A stretch of 64,000 nucleotides of DNA from Corynebacterium uropygiale (GTDB lineage: Bacteria; Actinomycetota; Actinomycetes; Mycobacteriales; Mycobacteriaceae), in contig NZ_JAKGSI010000003.1 of NCBI RefSeq assembly GCF_021568315.1, positions 310,001 to 374,000 of the forward strand, in the 5' to 3' direction. The translations under genes were made by a program, and so were the position numbers. The notes under the pieces were generated by a model. That model had not been told where the DNA came from. It saw only the letters and a program-made list of their open reading frames with translations, and did no database searches. Below, piece after piece: positions 1-9,024 of this stretch (the stretch's first letter is position 1; every line of letters starts with the position of its first letter).

Positions 1-1002
1 CCAGCGCAGGCGCTCGCCCTCGAGGTGAGCGCTCACGGTGGCCTCGCCCTTCGGATGCTCGATGCGCGTCTCCTCGGCGGGAGGGAGATCGATCACCGGC
101 GCGCCGAGGGTGCGCGCCGCTCCCAGAGCGAGGAGCCCCGTCCCGGGCAGTGCATGGTGAATGATGCCCACAGAGGTCATCCGCGCGCGCAGCCCCGCAC
201 CGTCCTCGAGGGGCTCGACGATCGCCACCCGCGGAATCACCGCCGAATTCTCCACGCCCATGTCCCGCCCGGCGGCCTGACGCAGAGCCTCGAGGCGCTC
301 GAGGAGCGCGGAATCCGCATTGAGCTCCGCGGGGCTGAGCCGAACATCGACCCCGATGTCGGCAGCCCGCACGATCGCCACGGGATTGGCCACGTCGATG
401 AGCGTTGTCATAAGTCCCTCGATCTCGGTGGTGCGGAACGGGACGTCGTCGAGAAGGAAGCGCAGGTCAACGCGGGCTGCGGAGCCGGGCACGCCGTCGA
501 GAACAAAATCACCGCTGGTGGGGAAGCGGCCGCCGTCGAGGGGGTGGTGGAGCTCGAGGGGCATGCCGGTGTTGGCGTTGTAGACGGGGAGGGTGGCCTC
601 GGTGGCGGTGTCGGGGAAGGAGCAGAGCCCCTCGGCGAGGGCATAGGCCGAGATCGCGGCGGAGATGTTGCCGCATTGGCCGCGCCAGTCGACGCGCGGC
701 TCGGCGGGGGAGACCTGCGCGAAGAAGCTGATGAGGTGCTCAGCCGGCAGCTCGGCGGGGATGCGGAGGCCGCGCTCGCGGGCCTCGGCGGCGGTGCCCA
801 CGAACATGACCTTCGAGTTGGAGGAGACGCCGCCGCCCAGCCCGTCGATGGCCACGGGGTCGGGGGAGCCGATGAGGCGGAGGCAGAGCTCGTCGCGCAT
901 GTGCGGATCCTCGGGGAGGTCGCGCAGACGACAGAAGACCGCGCGGGAGGTCCCGCCACGGATGATGGCAACGGGGAGCCGGGAGGGCAGCGTGGAGTTC
1001 AT
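1..1002 (-). CDS. PrpF-like isomerase/tautomerase (partial, C-terminus beyond window)
   Basis: Read from an ATG at 1002, this frame stays open for 334 codons to the window edge, so the C-terminus is missing. The N-terminus carries RGGTSRAVF, the PrpF/DUF453 opening motif. It also has a Lys in SNSKVMFVG (about residue 64) and a Cys in GQCGNISAA (about residue 110), matching the catalytic Lys/Cys positions of PrpF-type proline-racemase-fold isomerases (methylaconitate isomerase, 4-oxalomesaconate tautomerase). The family is usually 350-390 residues, so most of the protein is present. The substrate cannot be assigned, because no methylcitrate or gallate genes are visible. It is divergent from gatB with a 44-nt gap. 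C. glutamicum has a gene of this kind beside gatB. Confidence 0.75.
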   Translation of the reverse strand, partial: MNSTLPSRLPVAIIRGGTSRAVFCRLRDLPEDPHMRDELCLRLIGSPDPVAIDGLGGGVSSNSKVMFVGTAAEARERGLRIPAELPAEHLISFFAQVSPAEPRVDWRGQCGNISAAISAYALAEGLCSFPDTATEATLPVYNANTGMPLELHHPLDGGRFPTSGDFVLDGVPGSAARVDLRFLLDDVPFRTTEIEGLMTTLIDVANPVAIVRAADIGVDVRLSPAELNADSALLERLEALRQAAGRDMGVENSAVIPRVAIVEPLEDGAGLRARMTSVGIIHHALPGTGLLALGAARTLGAPVIDLPPAEETRIEHPKGEATVSAHLEGERLRW

Positions 1003-1046
1003 GACCCCAGGGTAGACGGAGAGCGAAAGGAAGTAGACTAACCGAC

Positions 1047-2555
1047 ATGACTGCAGCGATGTACGACTTGATGGATTATGACGAGCTCCTGCGCACCTAT
1101 GAACCTGTCATGGGCCTGGAGGTTCACGTCGAGCTCGCCACCGAGACCAAGATGTTTTCCGCCAGCTCCGCGCACTTCGGCGCTGAGCCCAACGAGAATG
1201 TGGACCCGGTGTCCCTCGGGCTCCCGGGGGCGCTGCCCGTCGTCAACGCGAAGGGCGTCGAGTGGGCCATCAAGATCGGCCTCGCCCTCAACTGCGAGAT
1301 CGCAGAGTTCTCCCGCTTCGCCCGGAAGAACTACTTCTACCCCGATCAGCCGAAGAATTACCAGATTTCCCAGTACGACGAGCCCATCGCCTCGAATGGC
1401 TACCTCGACGTCCTTCTCGACGACGGCACCACCTGGCGCGTCGAGATCGAGCGCGCCCACATGGAGGAGGACACCGGGAAGCTCACCCACATTGGTGGGG
1501 CGACGGGCCGCATCAGCGGGGCCACGAGCTCGCTGGTGGACTGCAACCGCGCGGGCATCCCGCTCATCGAGATCGTGACGAAGCCGATCGTCGGCGCGGG
1601 GGAGCGCGCGCCCGAGGTGGCCCGGGCGTACGTGAGCGCGCTGCGGGACCTCGTGAAGTCGCTCGGAGTCTCGGACGCCCGCATGGACCAGGGCTCCATG
1701 CGCGTCGACGCCAACCTGTCCCTGCGTCCGGTGGGCACGGAGACCTTCGGAACCCGCACGGAGACGAAGAACATCAACTCGCTGAAGTCCGTGGAGCAGG
1801 CCGTGCGCTTTGAGATGCAGCGCCAGGCCGCCTGCCTCGAGCGCGGCGAGGCCATCCGCCAGGAGACCCGCCACTACCAGGAGGCCGACGGCACCACCTC
1901 CCAGGGCCGCCCGAAGGAGACCGCCGAGGACTACCGCTACTTCAATGACCCGGACCTTCCCCCGGTGATCGCCCCGAAGGAGTGGGTGGAGGAGATCCGC
2001 GCCAGCCTGCCCGAGCTGCCGTGGATCCGCCGCGCCCGCATCCAGGAAGAGTGGAAGCTCTCCGATGAGGAGATGCGCGACCTCGTCAACGCGGGCGCGC
2101 TGGACCTCATCATCGCCACCACCGAGGAAGGCGCCAGCCCCGACGAGGCCCGCGCCTGGTGGGTCTCCTACCTGGCCGGAAAAGCGAACCAGGAGGGCGT
2201 GGAGCTCGAGCAGCTGGCGATCACCCCCTCCCAGGTGGCCCGGGTTATCGCCCTGGTCAAGGAGGGTCGCTTGACTACCAAGCTTGGCCGCCAGGCCGTG
2301 GACGGCGTCCTCGCGGGCGAGGGCGACGTGGAGGAGGTTATCGCGGCGCGTGGCCTGGAGGTCGTCCGCGATGACTCCGCGATCGAGAAGGCCGTCGACG
2401 ACGCGCTGGCTGCCAACCCGGACATCGTCGAGAAATATCGTGCCGGGAATAAGAAGGTGACGGGCGCGATCGTCGGTGCTGTGATGAAAGCCACAAAGGG
2501 GAAGGCGGATCCGAAGACAGTTAACCAGCTCATCGCTAAGAAACTGGCGGATTAG
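1047..2555 (+). CDS. gatB: Aspartyl/glutamyl-tRNA amidotransferase subunit B
   Basis: 502 residues, full length for GatB. This is the tRNA-binding and kinase-like subunit of GatCAB, which converts Glu-tRNA(Gln) to Gln-tRNA(Gln) (and Asp-tRNA(Asn) where needed) with ATP and ammonia from GatA. Family landmarks seen: [10 protein letters not shown] near residue 28, the [17 protein letters not shown] block near 92, the HMEEDTGKL segment and a C-terminal YqeY-type tail ending [20 protein letters not shown] -10-like TAGACT (1034-1039) lies 7 nt before the ATG, suggesting a leaderless mRNA, although AAAGGAAG (1027-1033) is also present. gatA and gatC are not in the window. With gltX and tRNA-Gln at 32-34 kb it fits an organism without GlnRS. 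Confidence 0.97.
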   Translation: MTAAMYDLMDYDELLRTYEPVMGLEVHVELATETKMFSASSAHFGAEPNENVDPVSLGLPGALPVVNAKGVEWAIKIGLALNCEIAEFSRFARKNYFYPDQPKNYQISQYDEPIASNGYLDVLLDDGTTWRVEIERAHMEEDTGKLTHIGGATGRISGATSSLVDCNRAGIPLIEIVTKPIVGAGERAPEVARAYVSALRDLVKSLGVSDARMDQGSMRVDANLSLRPVGTETFGTRTETKNINSLKSVEQAVRFEMQRQAACLERGEAIRQETRHYQEADGTTSQGRPKETAEDYRYFNDPDLPPVIAPKEWVEEIRASLPELPWIRRARIQEEWKLSDEEMRDLVNAGALDLIIATTEEGASPDEARAWWVSYLAGKANQEGVELEQLAITPSQVARVIALVKEGRLTTKLGRQAVDGVLAGEGDVEEVIAARGLEVVRDDSAIEKAVDDALAANPDIVEKYRAGNKKVTGAIVGAVMKATKGKADPKTVNQLIAKKLAD

Positions 2556-2598
2556 TCACCCCATAAAAGTGTGAAGAGAACGCCCCATACGGGGCCTG

Positions 2599-2624
2599 AG
2601 CGGCGAAATAATTCGCCGCTTTTC
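2599..2624 (+). terminator. Intrinsic terminator downstream of gatB
   Basis: An AGCGGCGAA / TTCGCCGCT stem (2599-2607 and 2612-2620) is followed by TTTTC. It lies 43 nt after the gatB stop. Confidence 0.8.
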
Positions 2625-2752
2625 TCATTCTTCGCTAAGGTACGTGGATGGTCTGTGGGTTTCGGGGGCACCCACAGTGTGAGGCAGCGCCGCGCAGGGA
2701 CGTGCGGCCCGCCCTGATTTCTGTGACACAAATATCAAGGAGCATCCTCAGA

Positions 2753-4036
2753 GTGAAAAGAACAATATCGATTGCCTTGGCCTTCGTGGGCCTGCTCGTG
2801 GGAGCTGGATTCGCTACAGGTCAGGAGGTGATCCAGTACTTCATTTCCTTCGGCCTGGACGGTATCTGGGGCGCGGTGTTGGCCGGTATTGTCTTCTCTC
2901 TGGCCGGCGCGGTCATCCTCCAGCTGGGAAGTTATTACCTGGCAAACGAGCACAACCTCGTCTTTAAGAACATGTCTTTCCAGTGGCTGTCCTGGGTGCT
3001 CGACGCGATGGTCACCATCACCCTCTTCGCCATTGGCTTCGTCATGCTCGCGGGCGCGGGCTCCAACCTCAGCCAGCAGTTTGGGTGGCCGACGTGGGTC
3101 GGCTCGGGCCTCATGCTCATCCTCGTGATTATCACGGGCTTCTTCGACGTCGACCGCGTGAGCAGCATTATTTCCCTCGTGACCCCGCTCATCATCATCG
3201 CCGTGCTCGTGGGCTTCATTTACACGATGTTCCACCTGCCCTCCGATATCTCCCAGCTGGATTCCATGGCTCGGGACACGGAGTCCCCGGTCCGCCCGTG
3301 GTGGCTCTCGGCGCTCAATTACAACGGCCTGGCCCTCCTCCTGGGCGTCTCGATGTGCCTGGTCATCGGCGGTAACCATGCGGACACGGTGGCGGCCGGC
3401 CGCGGCGGCCTGGCCGGTGGTGTGCTCTACACGATCATGATGCTCATGGCCGCCGTGACGATCTTCTTCACCTTCGACAAGGTCGGCGGCGCCCAGGTCC
3501 CCATGCTGAAGATCATGGAGAATATCCACCCCTGGCTGGCCTACGTCATGGTGTGGATCATCTTCGCGATGATCTACAACACGTGCATCGGGATGTTCTA
3601 TGCGCTGGGTAAGCGCCTCACGGCGAAGCGACCCGAGCGCTTCACCCCGGTCTTTATCGTGGTCTGCGTGCTCGGCTACGCGGTGAGCTTCGTTGGCTTC
3701 ACCGAGCTCATGGGCTCGGTCTACCCGGCGCTCGGCTACGCGGGCATGTTCATGGTGCTCGTCATCATCATCTTCTGGGCGCGCTCCCGCGTCGAGATCA
3801 GCAAGGAGTCCCGCCTGCGCTCCAAGATCCGCAAGCTTGTGCGCCGTCGCGAGGATCCCTCCAAGCGCTTCACCTCCAAGCAGGCCCGCCTCCTGGAGCA
3901 CGCGCTGGCGGAGTCCCAGGCGGAGGACGAGCAGATCGAGGAGACCATCATCGAGGAGGTCCGTGAGGAGCTTCACCTTGACCCCGAAGAAACCGACGAC
4001 GCTGGGAAGACGGAGAAGCCTACGGCGGACTCTTAA
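2753..4036 (+). CDS. YkvI-family (COG3949) multipass membrane protein, copy 1
   Basis: 427 residues from a GTG at 2753, chosen over a longer frame from 2648. AAGGAG sits 10 nt upstream (2737-2742) and the product then begins VKRTISIALAFVGLLVGAGF, aligning end to end with the paralogue at 24061-25320 (MRNVISIALAFIGLIVGAGF). About ten hydrophobic segments fill residues 5-350; a charged cytosolic tail rich in Glu/Arg follows. GAGFATGQE in the first helix and the unwound-helix style resemble the APC/LeuT-fold transporter superfamily. Substrate and direction are unknown for this family. It stands alone between gatB and an aldo/keto reductase gene. Confidence 0.8.
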   Translation: MKRTISIALAFVGLLVGAGFATGQEVIQYFISFGLDGIWGAVLAGIVFSLAGAVILQLGSYYLANEHNLVFKNMSFQWLSWVLDAMVTITLFAIGFVMLAGAGSNLSQQFGWPTWVGSGLMLILVIITGFFDVDRVSSIISLVTPLIIIAVLVGFIYTMFHLPSDISQLDSMARDTESPVRPWWLSALNYNGLALLLGVSMCLVIGGNHADTVAAGRGGLAGGVLYTIMMLMAAVTIFFTFDKVGGAQVPMLKIMENIHPWLAYVMVWIIFAMIYNTCIGMFYALGKRLTAKRPERFTPVFIVVCVLGYAVSFVGFTELMGSVYPALGYAGMFMVLVIIIFWARSRVEISKESRLRSKIRKLVRRREDPSKRFTSKQARLLEHALAESQAEDEQIEETIIEEVREELHLDPEETDDAGKTEKPTADS

Positions 4037-4082
4037 GCCCGAGGCCCTCGACACGATGGATACGGCGTAGCACACTGGGGGC

Positions 4083-5159
4083 ATGACATACACGCCGAAT
4101 GACAATCGTTACGAGGACATGACGTACCGGACCGTGGGCCATTCGGGCCTCAAGCTGCCGGCCCTCTCCCTGGGCCTGTGGCACAATTTCGGCGATGATC
4201 GCCCGCTGGAGACCCAGCGCTCGATCATCCGTCGAGCCTTCGATCGGGGGATCACGCACTTCGACCTCGCGAACAACTACGGGCCTCCGGCCGGGAGCGC
4301 GGAGCTCAACTTCGGCCGGATCCTCCGCGAGGACTTCGCCCGCCACCGCGATGAGATGATTATCTCCAGCAAGGCGGGCTGGTACATGTGGGACGGCCCC
4401 TACGGATTCGGCGGCTCCCGCAAGTACCTCATGAGCTCCCTGGACCAGTCGCTCGAGAGGCTCGGCGTGGACTACGTGGACATCTTCTACCACCACCGTC
4501 CGGACCCGGACACGCCGCTGGAGGAGACCCTCTACGCGCTGCGGGACATCGTGGCCTCCGGGAAGGCCCTCTACGTGGGGATTTCCTCCTACGGTCCGGA
4601 GCTTACGGCCGAGGCGGCGGAGTTCATGGCCGAGGAAGGCTGCCCGCTGCTCATCCATCAGCCGAGCTACTCCATCGTCAACCGCTGGGTGGAGGAGCCG
4701 GGGGAGGATGATGAGAACCTCCTCGAGGCCGCCGCGAACAACGGCCTGGGCGTCATCGCCTTCTCGCCGCTCGCGCAGGGCCTTCTCACCGATCGTTATC
4801 TCGACGGCGTCCCGGCGGACTCCCGCGCGGCGGCCGGAAAGTCGCTGAGCAAGGGGATGCTCTCGGAGGAGAACCTCGCGATGGTGCGTCGTCTCAATGA
4901 CATCGCGGCCGAGCGCGGCCAGAGCCTCGCCCAGATGGCGATCTCCTGGGTGCTGCGCGAGCAGGGCGACTACGGCGAGCAGACCGTCACGAGCGCCCTC
5001 ATCGGGGCCTCGAGCACCCAACAGCTCGACGAGAACATCGCGGCCCTGGAGAACCTCGAGTTCAGCGATGCCGAGCGCCAGGCCATCGATGAGGCCGCCT
5101 CCGACGCCGGCATCAACATTTGGGCCGACGCCACCAAGTCCCGCATCCACGGGGACTAG
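4083..5159 (+). CDS. Aldo/keto reductase, YghZ/MgrA-like
   Basis: 358 residues with a complete (beta/alpha)8 AKR pattern. The catalytic tetrad is visible as Asp and Tyr in HFDLANNYGPPAGSAE, Lys in IISSKAGWYMW and His in DYVDIFYHHRPDPDTP. NADPH contacts are suggested by IAFSPLAQGLLT and by the C-terminal SALIGASSTQQLDEN segment. The overall pattern is that of E. coli YghZ (L-glyceraldehyde 3-phosphate/methylglyoxal reductase); the physiological substrate here is not known. It is 46 nt downstream of the YkvI gene and is closed by a terminator shared with convergent lysE. A homologous oxidoreductase occupies the same place next to lysE in C. glutamicum. Confidence 0.9.
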   Translation: MTYTPNDNRYEDMTYRTVGHSGLKLPALSLGLWHNFGDDRPLETQRSIIRRAFDRGITHFDLANNYGPPAGSAELNFGRILREDFARHRDEMIISSKAGWYMWDGPYGFGGSRKYLMSSLDQSLERLGVDYVDIFYHHRPDPDTPLEETLYALRDIVASGKALYVGISSYGPELTAEAAEFMAEEGCPLLIHQPSYSIVNRWVEEPGEDDENLLEAAANNGLGVIAFSPLAQGLLTDRYLDGVPADSRAAAGKSLSKGMLSEENLAMVRRLNDIAAERGQSLAQMAISWVLREQGDYGEQTVTSALIGASSTQQLDENIAALENLEFSDAERQAIDEAASDAGINIWADATKSRIHGD

Positions 5160-5192
5160 TTCCGAAGGTGCCGCAGGTCGGCACACACGGCG

Positions 5193-5232
5193 AAAGGGCC
5201 CTGGTCTCCAGAGGGAAGCCAGGGCCCTTCGT
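5193..5232. terminator. Bidirectional terminator between the AKR gene and lysE
   Basis: AAGGGCCCTGG (5195-5205) pairs perfectly with CCAGGGCCCTT (5220-5230). It lies between two convergent genes and can serve both. Confidence 0.75.
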
Positions 5233-5252
5233 TGCGCGCTAGGACTGGAGCC

Positions 5253-5975
5253 CTAACCGAGGAGAAGCCGAATGGCGATGAAGCAGAGCATCGCGGCGAT
5301 CACCCAGTTGAGGACGCTCCACACTCGAGGGCTGGAGAGCGGCTCGGCCAGCGCGCGGGCCCCGTAGCCGATGAGCGGGAACCACACGGCGCTGGCCAGC
5401 AGCGCACCGCCCGCGAAGAACCAGCGCCCGGGGTCGCCGTGCTGGTTGGCGACGCCGCCGACCATGACGATCGTGTCGATGTAGGCGCCCGGGTTGAGCC
5501 ACGTCAGCGCAAGGGCGGTGAGCGCCGGGGCGACCCAGGCGGGACGGCGCAGTCGGACGCGTTCCCGGGTGGCCACGCTGCCGCCGCCGGAGTTCTGCGC
5601 CGGGAGGACGTGGGTTTCGCCGTCGTCGAGCCCCTCAGCGAGGATGTGCTCGCGGGGGACCTCAGGCTCGTTTTCTTCGGTGACGCTGAGCCGGTGGGGG
5701 TGGAGGGCGTCGCGGGCTGCGGAGAAGGCGAACCAGAGGAGGTAGATGGCACCGAGGATCCGCAGGACCAACAGTGCGTGGGGCGCGAGGGTGGAGATAT
5801 GACCGATGCTCACGACGCCGATGGTGTACAGCACCACATCGGAGAGGAAACAGATTGCCAGAACGAGGGTGACGTACTCCTGCCGAATCCCCTGTTTGAT
5901 GATGAGGATATTCTGCGGACCCACCGCGACAATGAGTGAAATTCCAAGCATAAATCCAGACAACACGAGGCCCAT
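5253..5975 (-). CDS. lysE: L-lysine/L-arginine exporter LysE
   Basis: 240 residues, family-typical. Five to six membrane helices and the LysE signature SIGPQN-type segment (VAVGPQNILIIKQGIRQE near residue 17) are present, as are the conserved TWLNPGAYIDT (about 163) and WFPLIGYGARAL (about 206). LysE exports basic amino acids using the proton-motive force and prevents toxic build-up from peptide uptake. A long soluble loop (residues 85-150) divides the two halves, as in the C. glutamicum protein. It is divergent from lysG with about 70 nt between starts, the classic arrangement in which LysG with lysine or arginine activates lysE. The regulator is frameshifted here, so inducibility may be lost. 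Confidence 0.95.
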   Translation of the reverse strand: MGLVLSGFMLGISLIVAVGPQNILIIKQGIRQEYVTLVLAICFLSDVVLYTIGVVSIGHISTLAPHALLVLRILGAIYLLWFAFSAARDALHPHRLSVTEENEPEVPREHILAEGLDDGETHVLPAQNSGGGSVATRERVRLRRPAWVAPALTALALTWLNPGAYIDTIVMVGGVANQHGDPGRWFFAGGALLASAVWFPLIGYGARALAEPLSSPRVWSVLNWVIAAMLCFIAIRLLLG

Positions 5976-6045
5976 GGCTCCTAGTGTGCTGCGAAGGGAA
6001 CCTGAAGTCCAATTGAAGTTTCTACATATGGTTTAATTGAGCTTC

Positions 6046-6944
6046 ATGAACCCTGTGCACCTCCAGACTCTCCTCACCATCATCGATGAAGGCAGCTTCG
6101 ATCATGCCGCGGCGGTCCTCGGGATCTCCGCTTCTGCCGTGAGCCAGCGCATCAAAGCCTTGGAAAATGACACGGGTCGGGTGCTCCTCCACCGCAGCAC
6201 CCCGGTGACGGCCACGGCGGCAGGCGAGGTCCTCGTGCAGGGGGCTCGACGCATGGCCGTGCTCCAAGCGGAGGTGGAGGCGCAGCTGAGGGACCGCCTC
6301 GACGAGGTCGCCCTGGCGGTGGCCATCAACGCCGATAGCCTGGCTACCTGGTTCCGCGAGGTGCTGGGGGAGGTCGCCTCCTGGAATTCGGCGGCCCTCC
6401 ACCTGCGCATCGCGGACGAGGCGCACACGAAGGCCCTCCTGCGCCGCGGCGATGTCCTCGGCGCCGTCACACCCGCAGCGCGGAGCCCGTCACGGGCTGC
6501 CACTGCTACCCCCTGGGGGTCATGCGCTACCGCGCGGTGGCCACCCCGGCTTTGCGCGATAGCTACCGCCTCGACAACGGGGATCTCGACTGGGCGCACA
6601 TGCCGGTTCTTCGCTACGGGCCCAAGGACACCCTCCAGGATGATGATCTCACCGGGCGTCTCGCCCCGGGAGTGCGCCGCCGTCGCCGCGTCTCCCGGAT
6701 CCCCTCCTCGGAGGCCTTTCTCGAAGCCACACGGCGGGGGCTCGGCTGGGCGCTCCTCTCGGAGCAGCAGGTGGGCGGACTCCTCGAGGAGGGCGAGCTC
6801 TGCGTCCTCGATGACAAGGTGGAGGAGGTGCCGCTCTACTGGCAGCGCTGGCGGCTGGAATCGCTCCTCCTCGAGCAGCTCACCACGGCCGTGTGCGCCG
6901 CCGCACGGGTCCTCCCGCGGGAGCCGGAGAACTCGCGGACCTAA
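6046..6944 (+). pseudogene. lysG: LysG (IciA/ArgP-type LysR regulator of lysE), frameshifted as given
   Basis: The N-terminal half reads from the ATG at 6046 (MNPVHLQTLLTIIDEGSFDH, a wHTH typical of LysG; a TTG at 6037 is also in frame) through RRGDVLGAVT. From about 6471 the family sequence continues in a different frame (EPVTGCHCYPLGVMRYRAVA... to WQRWRLESLLLEQL) and stops at 6944. The junction GTCACACCCGCAGC fits either a duplicated AC (+2) or a missing base (-1). One repair gives about 300 residues, the normal LysG length. Left unrepaired, the first frame runs through unrelated sequence to 6963 and lacks most of the effector-binding domain. Both halves keep good coding character, so this is either a recent mutation or a sequencing/assembly error. 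A functional LysG would activate divergent lysE in response to Lys, Arg or His. Confidence 0.85.
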
Positions 6945-6959
6945 GGGGAGCGGGCGGGT

Positions 6960-7904
6960 TTAGCTGTCGATGCCGTGATGGCTCGCCTCCGCGATGGCGA
7001 TGGCCACCGCGAGATCCTCCCAGGACATCCCCGTCGTCTTCACGATGTTCGGCCTGTCCTCTGCGCGCGCGACCTCACCGCGGACGAGGTCCTCGAGGGA
7101 GTGGAGGTGCCCCTCCGGGAGGGCCTTGTCCTCGTGGGCCATGACGACGTCCCCGGCCTCCCGCCAGGCCGTCTTCTCATCCTCGACGACGACGAGCGAG
7201 CGCCGCACGAGGCTGCCGGGGAGCTCCCGGCGGTCCGGGGAGTGGGAGCCCATCGCGATGACGCAGGCCCCGTCCTTCACGACATCTTCGATGACGGGAT
7301 CCCCGGCGGAGGTGCAACAGCAGATGATGTCCGCCGCCTCGGTCGCGGCATGCAGCTCCTCGGGGCCGATGGCCGTGGCCGCATAGCCCTCCTCGCGAAG
7401 GCGCTGGGCCGCCTCCTCGGCGCTGTCCTGGCTGAGCGAGCTCAGCCGGATCTCGGAGAGCGGTCGGATGGCTGCGAGCGCGTGGACATGGCCCACCGCC
7501 TGGGGGCCCGCCCCAACGATGAGGAGGCGGGAGGCATCGGGGGCGGCGAGGACGTCGGCCGCCAGCGCGGAGACGGCCGGCGTGCGCAGGTTCGTCACGG
7601 ACTCGCCTTCAAGAATGAGGCGGGGGGAGAGCGTCTCGGTGTCGCAGAGGTGGTAGAGCGCCTGGATGCGGGGGAGACCTTTCTCCTGGTTATCGGGGGC
7701 GACGCTCAGCACCTTCACCCCGGTGTACGTCGCCGTGCTCGACGGCATGAGCAGCAGCTCTCCCGTGCCGGCGGGGACGGAGATGCGGGCGGGGTCATCG
7801 GCCGGGTGGAAGCCGTCGAGAATGACCTTCTTGAGAGCCTCGCGAGCCTGCGCGGGGCTGATGAGGGCGTAGATCTCCTCGTCGGTGAGGTACGGGACGG
7901 GCAT
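6960..7904 (-). CDS. Ornithine cyclodeaminase / mu-crystallin family protein
   Basis: 314 residues. An N-terminal dimerisation and substrate part is followed by a Rossmann fold with LLIVGAGPQAVGHVHAL (about residue 128), the GAGxQA nucleotide-binding motif of the OCD/mu-crystallin/alanine dehydrogenase (Ala-DH archaeal) family. RTPAVSALAADVLA and IAMGSHSPDRREL are further family blocks. Members act as ornithine cyclodeaminase, L-alanine dehydrogenase, ketimine reductase or siderophore/amino-acid precursor enzymes; the sequence does not decide among these. Start: ATG at 7904 with AGGAGG 6 nt upstream (7911-7916). It is convergent with lysG (15 nt between stops). Nearness to a basic-amino-acid exporter hints at ornithine, lysine or proline metabolism, but that is only positional. 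Confidence 0.85.
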   Translation of the reverse strand: MPVPYLTDEEIYALISPAQAREALKKVILDGFHPADDPARISVPAGTGELLLMPSSTATYTGVKVLSVAPDNQEKGLPRIQALYHLCDTETLSPRLILEGESVTNLRTPAVSALAADVLAAPDASRLLIVGAGPQAVGHVHALAAIRPLSEIRLSSLSQDSAEEAAQRLREEGYAATAIGPEELHAATEAADIICCCTSAGDPVIEDVVKDGACVIAMGSHSPDRRELPGSLVRRSLVVVEDEKTAWREAGDVVMAHEDKALPEGHLHSLEDLVRGEVARAEDRPNIVKTTGMSWEDLAVAIAIAEASHHGIDS

Positions 7905-8022
7905 GGAAGCCTCCTGGGATCGTTCGGGCGAGTGATCCCTCCCATTATTAACAACAAAAGGGTCCGGCTCGCCGGTCTATGGTCCCAAATCTTCCACTTC
8001 CCATCCCTTAGGCTGAGAAGTT

Positions 8023-9024
8023 ATGAGTGATGCATCGAATTCCCGACCGGACAGGGCGATCGATGGTTTCGACGACGATGTGCCCACCTACACCCCGAAG
8101 CCGAAGAAAGAAACCCCTGAACAGACCATGTACGAGCGCACGGGCCGGGTGGCGCCGCAGGTGATCCAGCCGCGCCGCGACCCGGAGCCCACGGTCTCTT
8201 TCGAGGCTCCCACGGACGCGCCGCGCGAGGATGCCGACTCCGCGAGCGTCGAGCCCGAGCCCACCACCGCGCTCCCGCGAATGGGGGCAGAGGAGGAGCC
8301 GGCGGAGACACCGCGCGAGGATGCCGTCGCGGCGACCGCCACTACGAGCGCGAGCGTCGAGCCCGAACCCACCACGGCCCTTCCCCGGGAGGAGGAGGCC
8401 CCGGACGCCCCGGCCCCCCTGGACCTCGACTCCCTCCCCGCGGAGAACTACACAGAGGAGCCCGTCGCCCTCCGCGAGGAGAGCGATGACACCGAGGCAA
8501 TCCCGGAGTACCGCCGCGGAACGACGGACCTGGGGCTTCTGATTCTCCGCCTGCTCCTCGCCCTGTGGCTCATCATGGACTCCGTCCACGCCTTCTTCGG
8601 CATAGGCGGCGGTGGCATCGGCTCGCTGCAGGAGACGTTTGGGGCGTATGCCCTGCCGCGCTTCCTGGCCATCGCGGTGCCGGGGCTGGAGATTACGGCC
8701 GGCGTCTTCCTGCTCTTTGGCCTGGTGACCCCGCTCTTCGCCGCGCTGTCCACTGTGGCAGCGGCCTTCAACGCCGTCCACGTTTACGCGCAGTCCGACG
8801 TCGGCCTCAACCCCTTCACCTGGGAGGCGCCGCTCGTGCTCGCCGTGATGATCGCGGGGATGTCCATCGCGCTGCAGTTCACGGGGCCGGGGCTCTATTC
8901 CCTCGACGGCAGCCGCTCCTGGGCGCGCCGTCCGCTGGCGTCCTCCTGGCTCTTCGTGGTGCTGGCCGTCATTGGGGCGGCGGCACTGTGGTGGTTCGGG
9001 GCGGCCACCAACCCCTTCAACTAG
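8023..9024 (+). CDS. DoxX-family membrane protein with long acidic, repetitive N-terminus
   Basis: 333 residues. Residues 1-165 are hydrophilic and rich in Pro, Glu, Thr and Ala. They include two copies of a PREDA...SASVEPEPTTALPR unit (about 67-86 and 97-122). The C-terminal part (about 170-325) has four hydrophobic helices starting TDLGLLILRLLLALWLIMD and ending near ALWWFGAA, typical of DoxX/TQO small-subunit-like proteins. Comparable corynebacterial DoxX proteins with disordered N-termini are of unknown function; redox or oxidative-stress roles are suggested for relatives in mycobacteria. TAGGCT (8009-8014) lies 8 nt before the ATG, so the mRNA is probably leaderless. The 3' end overlaps the convergent GT87 gene by 8 nt. 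Confidence 0.8.
   Translation: MSDASNSRPDRAIDGFDDDVPTYTPKPKKETPEQTMYERTGRVAPQVIQPRRDPEPTVSFEAPTDAPREDADSASVEPEPTTALPRMGAEEEPAETPREDAVAATATTSASVEPEPTTALPREEEAPDAPAPLDLDSLPAENYTEEPVALREESDDTEAIPEYRRGTTDLGLLILRLLLALWLIMDSVHAFFGIGGGGIGSLQETFGAYALPRFLAIAVPGLEITAGVFLLFGLVTPLFAALSTVAAAFNAVHVYAQSDVGLNPFTWEAPLVLAVMIAGMSIALQFTGPGLYSLDGSRSWARRPLASSWLFVVLAVIGAAALWWFGAATNPFN
8221..8398 (+). repeat. In-frame imperfect repeat inside the DoxX gene
   Basis: Two DNA units (about 8221-8280 and 8311-8398) encode PREDA...SASVEPEPTTALPR with near-identical codons, the second with six extra residues. They lie in the disordered region and probably arose by slippage or recombination. Confidence 0.75.

Noticed and set aside
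2735..4105. 456-codon minus-strand frame opposite the first YkvI gene
   Set aside because: His/Asp/Glu-rich shadow of a membrane protein gene without any recognisable domain.
8221..8398. Possible CRISPR-like repeat
   Set aside because: Only two imperfect units, in frame within a coding sequence, with no regular spacers and no cas genes.
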